Shown one piece after another: positions 9,940 to 18,900 of a DNA stretch of 64,000 nucleotides. The notes under the pieces were generated by a model. That model worked only from the letters and a program-made list of their open reading frames with translations, searched no databases and was not told the DNA's origin. Source of the DNA: JANQQC01 sp965262255. GTDB taxonomy: Bacteria > Pseudomonadota > Alphaproteobacteria > Caulobacterales > Hyphomonadaceae. Numbering within the stretch: the first letter of the stretch is position 1; the number at the start of each line of letters is the position of its first letter. Both the position numbers and the translations under genes were made by a program. The stretch spans positions 1,426,001 to 1,490,000 of the forward strand of contig OZ253505.1 of NCBI GenBank assembly GCA_965262255.1. Direction: 5' to 3'.

Positions 9940-10475
9940 TCGTATAGAGTGTTTAGTGATTTCTGTGGAGGTCAATCAAGACTTTTCATTCTAGATACCA
10001 GAATTTGACTATACTTAATTATGGCCTTTGTGAGAACAAGCTGATGTTCAAAAATTGTGGGATTCTCACACAAACATCCAATGCGGAACGTTAAGCTCTA
10101 TGTGTGTCGCCCGAGAACCGTATATCCCACAAAATGAAATTTTAAGCTTTTGTTTCTGTCTTTGATAGGAGTAGGCATTTAACCACATTACAATTGAGTA
10201 CCCGCACCTGCTTTTAACTAGCAAACCGCCAATACTAGCAAAGAATGTACGGATTCTGTACTATACTATACAACTAATGCCTAGTACGAAGACAGGAGGA
10301 GAATCAGTCAGAACTTGTTGATTTTGCTAACATTCGTACCCAGATTGTGAATTTGCTTGAGCGATTTTGCCTAACAGACTGGTATCCAAGCTTCACATAG
10401 GCGGTTTACGACAGCCTCCATACTCGCGAGAACAAAAAGTTCTGACCTAGCTACTAATTCTTACCCTGACCTAAT
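9940..10475. other. Intergenic region upstream of the TerB array
   Basis: This ~535-base stretch has no convincing open frame. It separates the TerB-type array from the methyltransferase gene and should hold the promoter of the array, which is read leftwards. I saw no clear promoter, tRNA, transposase remnant or long inverted repeat. Confidence 0.5.
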
Positions 10476-11360
10476 CTAGTTCTTCGGTTTGACAAATTTT
10501 AGCGTCATCCGATCACTTTCTCCGATGGCTTTGTACTTCTCCATGTCCAAGTTAGGCACGGCTTCGCCTTGTCGATTCTTTGTTCGGCTAACAGGCGGAA
10601 GTGTCCATACGCCTAACGGATGATCAGCCGTATCTAATGGATTGGCATTAATCTCAGTAGACCCCGCGAAGATAAACCCAGCATTTCTGGCAAGTGCTTT
10701 AACAAAATCTTCATGCACGTAACCGCTTTTTGCTCTTGGATCCTGTTCTGCTGTCGACGGTAAGCGATGCTCTACTACCCCAAGTATCCCGCCTGGTTTC
10801 AAGGCATCATAAGCATCTTTGAAGAATTTGTCCGTATACCCGTTCGCCATCCAATTGTGAACATTTCGAAAGGTCAATACCTTATCAGCCGAGCCTTCTT
10901 CTGCGAAAGGCGGACTCGTTGCTGAGAAGACTGAAACGTCGATATTGCCATATGTCTCGGGCATCTCAATATACTTTTCATTATACCTAGTCACGGCATT
11001 TGCAAAGAAGTCGCCGCCCAATGGATCAAATCCGGCAGCAATGAGTTTCCCGCCTCCGCGGTGTAAGTATGGCCCAAGAATAGAGGTATACCATCCTCCT
11101 CCAGGCCAAATCTCTACTACAGTATCGTCGGACTCCACTCCAAAGAATGCTAGCGTCTCATATGGATTGCGGAACTTATCTCGCGCTTTGTCTTTATCTT
11201 CTCGCCAGTCTGCTTGGAGAATTCCTTTAAGAGTCGACGGTTGACTGTTCATTCCCGACATCTCCATACGAGAATCCATAGACTGATTAATGTTACTGCC
11301 AGAGTTAGAGCAGGCGTAAGAGGCCAACAAAACAGTGGCCAGGAAAAAGATTTGACGCAT
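10476..11360 (-). CDS. Exported class I SAM-methyltransferase-like protein
   Basis: The 294-residue product has an N-terminal hydrophobic signal (MRQIFFLATVLLASYAC) ending in a cysteine with a poor lipobox, so it is probably a lipoprotein or periplasmic. The mature part has a Rossmann methyltransferase signature: VVEIWPGGGWYTSIL in the motif I position, then LTFRNVHNW, DALKPGG and GVVEHR. It resembles the family of predicted periplasmic methyltransferases (COG4798 type). The substrate is unknown, and a methyl donor outside the cytoplasm is hard to explain, so the activity is doubtful. The gene stands alone and is divergent from hsp20. Confidence 0.75.
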   Translation of the reverse strand: MRQIFFLATVLLASYACSNSGSNINQSMDSRMEMSGMNSQPSTLKGILQADWREDKDKARDKFRNPYETLAFFGVESDDTVVEIWPGGGWYTSILGPYLHRGGGKLIAAGFDPLGGDFFANAVTRYNEKYIEMPETYGNIDVSVFSATSPPFAEEGSADKVLTFRNVHNWMANGYTDKFFKDAYDALKPGGILGVVEHRLPSTAEQDPRAKSGYVHEDFVKALARNAGFIFAGSTEINANPLDTADHPLGVWTLPPVSRTKNRQGEAVPNLDMEKYKAIGESDRMTLKFVKPKN

Positions 11361-11507
11361 TTTGAAAAAATTTCTCTGAAAGGGGTTGAACTAAATTACT
11401 GACTTACTATATACACCATAGTCGTGATGCCGACAAGTGGATTTACGACACAGTCTCCGCCGATGCCAAATGTTGGGTCGGACTTGCGAGAGGCTGAAAT
11501 TAAAATT

Positions 11508-11553
11508 GGTGAAGCCATTTCACCCTAAGTTGCTTTAGAGAGGACTTTAAATC
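11508..11553 (+). promoter_or_regulatory. ROSE-like RNA thermometer in the hsp20 leader
   Basis: Just before the hsp20 ATG the leader can form a hairpin at 11527-11547. AAGUU, a bulged G and CUU pair with GAGAGGACUU, covering the AGAGGA ribosome site. The UUGCU facing the Shine-Dalgarno, with an unpaired G, is the hallmark of ROSE elements, which repress small heat-shock genes in alphaproteobacteria at low temperature. A second hairpin, GGTGAA/TTCACC (11508-11524), precedes it. The element may extend further 5' to about 11440. Pairing was worked out by eye. Confidence 0.72.
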
Positions 11554-12039
11554 ATGGCCCATAACGATTTCACCCCCCTTTACCGCACTATGGTCGGTTT
11601 CGATCGTCTTGCTAATATGATTGACACTGCTAGCCGGTTAGACGGCACCCAAGGCTACCCTCCATACAATATAGAACGCGTCGGGAACGATGCTTTCGCT
11701 ATCGAGATCGCCGTCGCTGGATTCGGAGAAAGTGACATCGACATAGAGACTAAGGAAAGTATGTTGACTGTTACGGCTAAGAAAACTAGTGATAAAGGCA
11801 ATAGTAACAGAGAGTTTGTTCATCGAGGAATTGCCGAACGATCCTTTGTTCGAAGGTTCCAGTTAGCAGATCACGTTGTTGTAACCTCTGCGGCTCTGGT
11901 AAACGGGTTACTGCGCATCGAACTGATCCGCGAAATTCCGGAAGAGCTGAAGCCTCGCAAGATTGCTATCGGAAAGCCAAATTTACAACAAGTTGGTAGA
12001 CCGACCGTAGTAGATAGCGAACAGACTAAAGTAGCCTGA
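11554..12039 (+). CDS. Small heat-shock protein, Hsp20/IbpA family
   Basis: The 161-residue protein has an alpha-crystallin domain at about residues 35-140: YNIERVGNDAFAIEIAVAGF, ESMLTVTAKK, HRGIAERSFVRRFQLADHV and ALVNGLLRIELIREIPEE. The N-terminal FTPLYRTMVGFDRLANMID is typical of alphaproteobacterial IbpA-like chaperones. Such proteins form oligomers that hold unfolding proteins for refolding by DnaK and ClpB. Expression is probably temperature-controlled by the leader hairpin. A 9-bp-stem hairpin follows the stop. The gene is monocistronic and divergent from the methyltransferase gene. Confidence 0.93.
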   Translation: MAHNDFTPLYRTMVGFDRLANMIDTASRLDGTQGYPPYNIERVGNDAFAIEIAVAGFGESDIDIETKESMLTVTAKKTSDKGNSNREFVHRGIAERSFVRRFQLADHVVVTSAALVNGLLRIELIREIPEELKPRKIAIGKPNLQQVGRPTVVDSEQTKVA

Positions 12040-12064
12040 TCATTGGTTTAAGCTTTTTCTAGGC

Positions 12065-12096
12065 GAGTGGCGCGTTATAGTATGAATGCGCCACTC
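12065..12096 (+). terminator. Perfect 9-bp hairpin after hsp20
   Basis: GAGTGGCGC (12065-12073) and GCGCCACTC (12088-12096) form a perfect 9-bp stem with a 14-base loop, 25 bases after the hsp20 stop. No U-run follows on either strand. It could be a 3' stabilising structure or a weak or factor-assisted terminator, possibly also serving the convergent gene at 12192. Confidence 0.5.
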
Positions 12097-12191
12097 CATT
12101 GTTGCTCCGTCCGATTCATATGGCTCTTTATCATAAGTTGAAGGTTAAACCTTTCTTCAATACTTGCGATTCTAGAACCCGTTTTGTTAGA

Positions 12192-13112
12192 TTAGTGTAA
12201 CTTCCTCAATATGCTATCTAGGTTCGCTTGCTGTCGTCTTATTTTCCTCCTCATTTCGATGCAATTCTTCTCGGAATGATTCGTTCCCAACTCTGCTCTA
12301 GTTTGATGAGCGTATTTGTTTCGTATGGCGTTCAACGGTAATGTTCCGTTCTTCCTAGTCCCGGCGAACCCATGAAAAATTTCCTGTTCTTCACCATCGT
12401 GCTCAATACTTTCCAGAATCTTTTTTACTATCCTCCAACGCGACATTGTATCAAATTTTGCAGTACGAAGATCTCTTATCATAAAAGTTTCAAATTCTTC
12501 TATCTCTTCTGGTATGTTCTGTTCAAACCTTACCGCAGCTAGCGTTCTCTGTTTTACGATTTTCTTGACATGTCTTATGAGGCGCTCCTTCTTCTCCGTA
12601 GGTAACTTTTTCCATCCTTTTTCGAAAACTTCCATTAACCTTGCATCAAGCTCGCTCACTTCTTCCATTAGAAGGCCTCTCGTTTGCTTAATCGAATGTT
12701 CCTTATATAATAGGCTTTTTACTACAGCACTAAATTTAACATTAAAGTTTTCTCTTGACGTGATATAAACCCCGTCTAGTTTCTTTTCACGAACCGAATT
12801 ATAAACCTCTTCTAAGCTCCGGGTAGAGTAAAAAATAACAGGCAAAAATACGTGATCCGAGGTTCTAATTAAATTTACCAGTTCATCACCATTCATTCCA
12901 GGCATATGAAAGTCTACAACAATCAAATCCAAACTGGGATTTTTCAAATCTTCCTCTATATCTTTGCGGATACTACGATTCTTGTCAGCTTGCACCACCG
13001 AAATTTTCACGTCAATTCCGAAATCATATAGATGATCTTCGGCGTGGGTCTTAAGCTCTTCTATTTCCGACGGTACATCATCGATCCAAAGTATTTCATA
13101 GGTCATCTTCAT
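12192..13112 (-). CDS. Response regulator with C-terminal HEPN-like domain
   Basis: The N-terminal ~125 residues form a receiver domain: acidic pair D11-D12, phospho-acceptor D67 in VVDFHMPGMNG, and FYST at 94-97. The usual conserved lysine is not evident (ITSREN). The rest (130-306) is helical and not a DNA-binding domain. It contains RNKYAH at 264-269, matching the R-x4-H motif of HEPN ribonucleases, with Asn after the Arg as is common there. The ATG at 13112 follows GGAG at 10 bases and overlaps the end of the upstream kinase-like gene by 17 bases, so the two are translationally coupled. I infer a phospho-controlled HEPN effector; RNase activity is a prediction, and the domain could merely be a dimerisation module. 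Confidence 0.72.
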   Translation of the reverse strand: MKMTYEILWIDDVPSEIEELKTHAEDHLYDFGIDVKISVVQADKNRSIRKDIEEDLKNPSLDLIVVDFHMPGMNGDELVNLIRTSDHVFLPVIFYSTRSLEEVYNSVREKKLDGVYITSRENFNVKFSAVVKSLLYKEHSIKQTRGLLMEEVSELDARLMEVFEKGWKKLPTEKKERLIRHVKKIVKQRTLAAVRFEQNIPEEIEEFETFMIRDLRTAKFDTMSRWRIVKKILESIEHDGEEQEIFHGFAGTRKNGTLPLNAIRNKYAHQTRAELGTNHSEKNCIEMRRKIRRQQANLDSILRKLH

Positions 13113-15435
13113 TTTTTTTTAACTCCACTTCGACTATGGCTCCTACATTAGGGCCATTACGTATAGAAACTTTTCCATTTAACTCGTTTACAATTTGCCT
13201 AACATGCTGTAATCCTATTCCTGATCCTGATGTTGTCGTGATTCCATTTTCAAACAAATCTTCTGGACTATACTTCTCTGTCAATCCGATTCCATTATCT
13301 ATAAAGGCGATTGTATTAGTTTTTACTCTCTCGGTGACTCTAATTATTACCTCCTTTGCCTTCGCCTTGCCAGAATTTCTGAGTAAGTTATCTATCAGTA
13401 TAGTCACCTCGGAAGGTCTAAACACCATAGGAATCTTTATGTTATTTGAATTCTCTATCGAAACTTTCAGATAGAAAGCATCAACTGTACTGGTGTCACT
13501 GTTTAAGTACTCCTCAATAAACTGTATTAAATCGTATTGTACTCTGTCATTTGTTAAATCAAAGTTCGCCTTCAGAATCAAGTTAGCAATTTTATAAATG
13601 CGCCTAAACTTAAAGTGACACTCGTTTAGAATTTTTATCAGATATTCTTTAGAATAACGACTTGTATCTTCGTGATATTTTCTATAAACCCTGTCTATTT
13701 TTTGAATACTCGATATCGCTAGTAAACCGACCTGATGATTAATCTGGGCCAACTTCTCGCAATCTTTATCATAGAATTTCTCCGCAAATATTCTTCTGTC
13801 TTTCTCGGCATTTAATTTTTTCTTGTTTTCAGCATCTTTTTCCTTCAAAGACGCTATCGCTCGATTTTTCTCGGAGACTGTTTCTGAAATTCTGTTTATT
13901 AACTTTGACACATCTCGATGTTCCGCCGGTAACAGCTTGTTAACTGGCAGGCCTGTCAGTTTTTCTTCCAGATACTCGATCTGTTTTTGGTAATCTAGAG
14001 ATGTTTGCTCCGCAATTCTTGTGATATAATCTATGTTAACCGATATATTTTTTATAATAGATTCTGTTGCCTTACAGCGTACGACAGGAGCGATAGATTG
14101 TAACAATTGATTGTTTTGTTCGAGGTATTCAAAATTTCCATTTAACTCTTTAGGCGTTTCAATCGATTCATTTCCTGCTAGTTTATCCCAGTCTAACCCC
14201 TCTATTACAAACTTTTCTAGTTTATAGACTAGTTTGTATATCAATCCGCACTCTACAGAGTCTCTACCCTTCGGTTGTTTGACGATACCTTGAGAAGTTA
14301 ACTGTCTGAATCCTAAATTGTCTACTAACCCCTCCCGACTAGATACAGTTTCAAATGATCCTGCTCGATCAATTAGTCTAACAAAGCCTACTACATCTTT
14401 TGTTCTAATGTTTCGGCGTTGATGTTCGCTCTCTCTTGAATTTAAGCCAAGCCAGTCATTCCCATAATTACCATAGGGAGATATACGAAACCCATTCAGA
14501 AACAAATGAATTGAACCGAATTGTTCCAAACTGTATCCTGTTCGCCGTTTGAAGAAAGATTTAGCAGGTTGATTCAAAAAGTATATTTTTGCCTCAATTC
14601 CTTTTATCTCGGAATACGGATTAGCTTCCTGTACCCTAAATATGTAGTCTCCATCATGTCGTAGCTCAATCTCTATTTCGTTGCCGTCTCCATCTATTCT
14701 TGCGGAAATTGACGTGGTCCGCACGTCTAGATCGGAGAATACTTTGTTTTCAATAGGCTGGTTCACCTCATCGTCATTATCAAATCTCCAGTCTGACAAA
14801 AAAACTTCAAACTTTCCATCGGGGTCTATTGAAAATCGTTCTAGTTCTTTACGAAGCGACAGTAAACTGTCTTTTGTCCAAGGAGACCGAAGATCACGTA
14901 TGACGAGTACCGTTCCATGAGAGAAACCTTTTAATCCTGACTCTGATTCCATTTCAACGTTACTAACGTAGCGAACTTGGACATCAATATCTCCGATTGT
15001 CGAGCTTTGGTCGTTAACCTCATAGTTTTCCCAGTCAACATGTAGTGCTATTATGTCACCACCTTTAGTACGCGTATAGACATCTAAAGTCTTTCCCAAT
15101 CGATCGCAAGAAAATCGACCGATCCCCTTACTGCCGGCAAAGAACCCACCAGTTGTCGGCCGAGCATCGCGTTTGTCCGAGTAGGCTATATTTAACCACT
15201 TATTCTTGATGTCGTCAAATGACATCCCTTCTCCGCGATCTGAAATAATTAGTTTGGATTCTCTGGATTTCTGATCACACTCTGCTATTTTTATGGAGAC
15301 ATCTGGAGAACCGGCATCCTTCGCATTCTTTACAAGTTCTAGTACCGCTATGTTGTCGTTGTATATCAGTTCCCGTCCGATAATGTCTTTTAGTCGAGCA
15401 TTAGCGGTAAACTGAAGGGGTTGCATGTCAATCAT
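13096..15435 (-). CDS. Dual GHKL ATPase / histidine-kinase-like sensor
   Basis: This 779-residue protein has two GHKL ATP-binding domains. The N-terminal one is Hsp90/MORC-like (ELVKNAKDAG at 33-42, SDRGEGMS at 65-72, GSKGIGRF at 101-108). It is followed by an S5-type domain with the sensor-loop signature (FLNGFRISPYG, DWLGLNSR, SREGL). A coiled coil (~480-560) leads to a DHp-like helix with INHQVGLLA (His567) and a histidine-kinase ATPase domain (ILIDNLLRNS, FIDNGIGL, SGSGIGLQHV). No membrane segment is visible, so it should sense a cytoplasmic ligand or structure. AGGAGT precedes the ATG. With the overlapping response regulator it forms a complete two-gene signalling unit, plausibly a defence or stress system. 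Confidence 0.82.
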   Translation of the reverse strand: MIDMQPLQFTANARLKDIIGRELIYNDNIAVLELVKNAKDAGSPDVSIKIAECDQKSRESKLIISDRGEGMSFDDIKNKWLNIAYSDKRDARPTTGGFFAGSKGIGRFSCDRLGKTLDVYTRTKGGDIIALHVDWENYEVNDQSSTIGDIDVQVRYVSNVEMESESGLKGFSHGTVLVIRDLRSPWTKDSLLSLRKELERFSIDPDGKFEVFLSDWRFDNDDEVNQPIENKVFSDLDVRTTSISARIDGDGNEIEIELRHDGDYIFRVQEANPYSEIKGIEAKIYFLNQPAKSFFKRRTGYSLEQFGSIHLFLNGFRISPYGNYGNDWLGLNSRESEHQRRNIRTKDVVGFVRLIDRAGSFETVSSREGLVDNLGFRQLTSQGIVKQPKGRDSVECGLIYKLVYKLEKFVIEGLDWDKLAGNESIETPKELNGNFEYLEQNNQLLQSIAPVVRCKATESIIKNISVNIDYITRIAEQTSLDYQKQIEYLEEKLTGLPVNKLLPAEHRDVSKLINRISETVSEKNRAIASLKEKDAENKKKLNAEKDRRIFAEKFYDKDCEKLAQINHQVGLLAISSIQKIDRVYRKYHEDTSRYSKEYLIKILNECHFKFRRIYKIANLILKANFDLTNDRVQYDLIQFIEEYLNSDTSTVDAFYLKVSIENSNNIKIPMVFRPSEVTILIDNLLRNSGKAKAKEVIIRVTERVKTNTIAFIDNGIGLTEKYSPEDLFENGITTTSGSGIGLQHVRQIVNELNGKVSIRNGPNVGAIVEVELKKNEDDL

Positions 15436-15446
15436 GGTTTACTCCT

Positions 15447-15464
15447 ATTCGGCGTAAGCCGAAT
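15447..15464 (-). promoter_or_regulatory. Leader hairpin between two Shine-Dalgarno-like sites
   Basis: ATTCGGC (15447-15453) and GCCGAAT (15458-15464) form a perfect 7-bp stem with a 4-base loop, just 5' of the sensor gene. On the minus strand an AGGAG lies on each side: one before the hairpin and one, AGGAGT, at normal distance from the ATG at 15435. It may tune translation; no known element is recognised. Confidence 0.4.
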
Positions 15465-15574
15465 TCTCCTTTATTCATACTTATATACCACAGTAGCAGA
15501 AACAGCGTTGGATTCTTTACCGTTACTCCTGTTTTTGAAAACTCAATCCTATCAACTTTTTAGCTTTCGCTAAG

Positions 15575-15895
15575 TCAAATATGTTGCCCGATCCATTCAG
15601 AAATTCTCGCCTCGGACATTGCTCCTACTTGTGAGTCGGCTACTGTTCCCGACTTGAATAACATTAATGTCGGAAGACCTCGCACCCCAAATTTAGAGGC
15701 TGCCATTGGATTCTCATCTACATTGAGTTTCAAAATTTTGACTTTGCCAGACAAATTTTCCGATACTGCTTCTAGATGAGGAGCCATTTGCTTACACGGC
15801 CCACACCACTCGGCCCAAAAGTCTATAACAACCGGAACTGCTGTTTCCTGCAAAATAGATTCTAGGTTTTCGTCAGTGATTGTTTCTGTTGCCAT
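15575..15895 (-). CDS. trxA: Thioredoxin
   Basis: The 106-residue protein is a complete thioredoxin with the active site WCGPCK, the upstream FWAEWC strand, the cis-proline segment GVRGLPTLMLF and KLNVDENP. It reduces protein disulfides in the cytoplasm with thioredoxin reductase and NADPH. It sits 42 bases downstream of addA, a linkage common in alphaproteobacteria, and may be cotranscribed with it. Confidence 0.96.
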   Translation of the reverse strand: MATETITDENLESILQETAVPVVIDFWAEWCGPCKQMAPHLEAVSENLSGKVKILKLNVDENPMAASKFGVRGLPTLMLFKSGTVADSQVGAMSEARISEWIGQHI

Positions 15896-15937
15896 TGTTA
15901 ATTACTCCAAATGGTTGGCAGGACATTCTCCTTAGCT

Positions 15938-18900
15938 TCATTTTGCATTATGTGTAGTTACAATTTCATTTTTCAAGATGTCGTCTAAAATTTTGCTACT
16001 AAGTTCCATCGGTTTAGGGCCTTCCGTCCATAACAGAGTACACTTAATATCTTTTTTCGGATAAATTTGGCTCAGTACTGCCCGGTAAGTGGCCATCTGT
16101 ACCAAATAACTCAACGGCACATCGGACTCGTCCTTGGGCGGATTACGATTTGTTTTGAAATCGATAATGTGTACTATGTCCTCACGAACGACTAAACGAT
16201 CTACCCGGCCATTGATCATTCTGCCGGACAATCCCTCAACAGAACCGATAATTGGCGCTTCTGCCCTACCATCGGGTGCGAATACCTCAGCGAACGTCGG
16301 ATGTTCAAGCACTTCTAGTGTCGAAGATACTATTTTCTCCTTCTCGTCGTCGTTGAAATGCTTCATTTTTCTTACTCGCATTTTTGCGACCCCAAGCCGT
16401 TCCTCAACTGGGATAGACGGCAAAATTTCTAACAGATTATGGATTGCGTTACCTCTATTTAAGCCTCTAGTTCTTTGCTTTCCGCTAAACGGAACTAGCA
16501 CAGGCGCATCTCTTAGTGTGGACGCTCCCTGAGTTTGTGTTGAGACTTCTTTGCTACCTTGATCTAAATTCGCGTTCAACCAGCTTGGAACGTTTTCTTC
16601 CTCCAAGACTGATGTCTCTTCTCGGGTCTCGCTTTTCTCACTATTATCTGGTGTTCCAATGAACATTGCGGATTTCGTATTTAAAAGAGTCTTGGGTATT
16701 GAGGAAATTTTCTTCTCCTCCATGGCTTTCATACAATGTTCATACCAACAGTTTTTACCGTACCCAGTTTTGGATTTCTTTGAACCGTACCAAGCCCCAC
16801 AAATAATTAATCTGTCTTGTGGCCGAGTTAATGCGACATATAGCAATCGGCGATGTTCCCGCAACGCTCTTTCATTGAGATTTTCTCTGATAATTTCCGT
16901 AACTCCAACATCGGACTTTTTATTCGTCGCCCAGAGGGGAATCTTATATTCTTCATCGTCTCCTTCGCTATACATCATCAATTCAGAGCCCGTTGTACTC
17001 GCAGCACTTGTAGTATCAGGAAGGATCACGACTGGTGCTTGGAGTCCCTTCGCCCCATGACAAGTCATCACCCTAATTTCACCGTCCGGTGCCGATAACT
17101 CTCGTTTTACTTGGCTAGAGTCTTTGTCCATCTCCGCCACAAAACTTTGCAGACCAGACGCTTGTTCTTCATCATGTTTTGCCGCTCGATTTAGAAGTTC
17201 CTCTAAAGGCTCTCTCGCTGGTGCGCCCAACCGCCGAGCCAGATTCTGCCATCCATCGCTACTGCCATCGAAAGGTGTTTCAAGCACACTTGACAGAAAC
17301 TCGAAAGGGGGTTCGTTTTTCATTGCTATGAGCCAAGAACAGAAGGCATAAGCTTTAGCGAACCTTGCGTCGTCTCTCTTCTCTATTAACCTCGACCACA
17401 GTGACTGACCGTTTCTATCATAGGCTAACGGGAACAAGTGATTATCGTCATCAACAAGATCGCAAAACGGACCCCTGAGTATTTCTGCAAGAGTTAGGTC
17501 ATCCTCCGGAAGCAGAGCAAATCGCATGAGATTCAGACAATCCTGGACTCCAATATGGTTTGTTAGTGTAAGGCGATCTGCTCCCGCAACAGGCAAATTT
17601 CGGTCTTTCAGAGCTCTAATAATTGAATCGAATAACCCTCCCACGCGATTTCGTACCAAGATCAGAATATCCTGGTACTGCATTGGCCGCTTCTGCCATT
17701 GGTTATCCGGTTGTCTTGCCCAAACTTGTTCTCCACTTTCAATCATTTGTTTAACCGCTTCGGCTAAGTCCTGCACTAACATTGTCTTCGGTGATTTGGC
17801 GCCTTCGAAATCGAGCGGGGCTTCCCAAGGAATAGATTCCTCTGATTCCTCCTCTGGAGAAACTATATCCCACAGTTCAACACAACCCGGTTGATTATAC
17901 CGGTGAGCGTCATGATGCAGTTCGCCTTCGTCTGGTTCCAAAGAAAATGGAGAACTATCTGGAAATAAATTTCTCCCGAATACTTCATCTACAAAACTTA
18001 AAATCTCCGGAGACGATCGAAAACTCATCTCCATTTTCGGACTTTCAAATTTTTCTGCTCGTTCCCTGTAATCTTGCTTATTAGATTTAAACTGTTCTGG
18101 GTCAGCCCCTTGAAATGCATAAATTGATTGTTTTTCATCCCCTACCGTGAATAAAGTTCGTGCTGTCGGAAATCGATCTCTGTCAGCGCCAGCGAAAAAT
18201 TCCTCTGTAAGTTTTCTTACCAGTTTCCATTGATCGGGACTGTTATCCTGGGCCTCATCCACCAATACGTGCTGAATTCCTCCGTCAAGTTTGTAATGTA
18301 CCCAATCTCGGGCTTCGTGATTTTCAAGCAATAACCTAGTACGCAGAATAAGGTCTCCGAAATCTAAACATGCCGTTCGTTTTTTTTCTGACTCATACTT
18401 GAGTAGAGCAGGGATACCGACTCGTAACAAGGCCCACGTTCGTTCTACAGTTTTGATTGCTTTGATATCCCTGTCCACCTCTAAAACCCGCAAGAACTCT
18501 GTGCCTTGTGTTTCACCCTTTATTTGTAATAGATCAGAGACCTCCGATTCTGCGAACATTGCTGTGTAGGGATTTCCAGCCCTCCATACTCCAGCTCCGG
18601 TAGTGAAAACGCTACGATATATTTCCCAGCGTTCTAACAGGTTATTAGTATCGAGCGCTAACCACAATCTTTGTGAGGTTTGAGTATCAATTTTTTTTCC
18701 CAATTCAAGTTTCTTAGCGACATCCCGTAATTCGTTGACTGGAAAATCTATTCCCATCGATTGTGTTAGATATTCTTCTATAGATTGCTCGGGGGCTTCC
18801 ATTACCTCGTTTAGCTGTGTTCGAATACTCGCGTAATCGACAACGTTAGTGCCTCCTAAACTTTTAGATACCCCATAGTGGCCGTCTATCTCGCTCAAAT

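Noticed and set aside
12065..12096. Intrinsic terminator after hsp20
   Set aside because: The stem is perfect but no U-run follows on either strand, so I kept it as a hairpin with moderate confidence rather than a firm intrinsic terminator.
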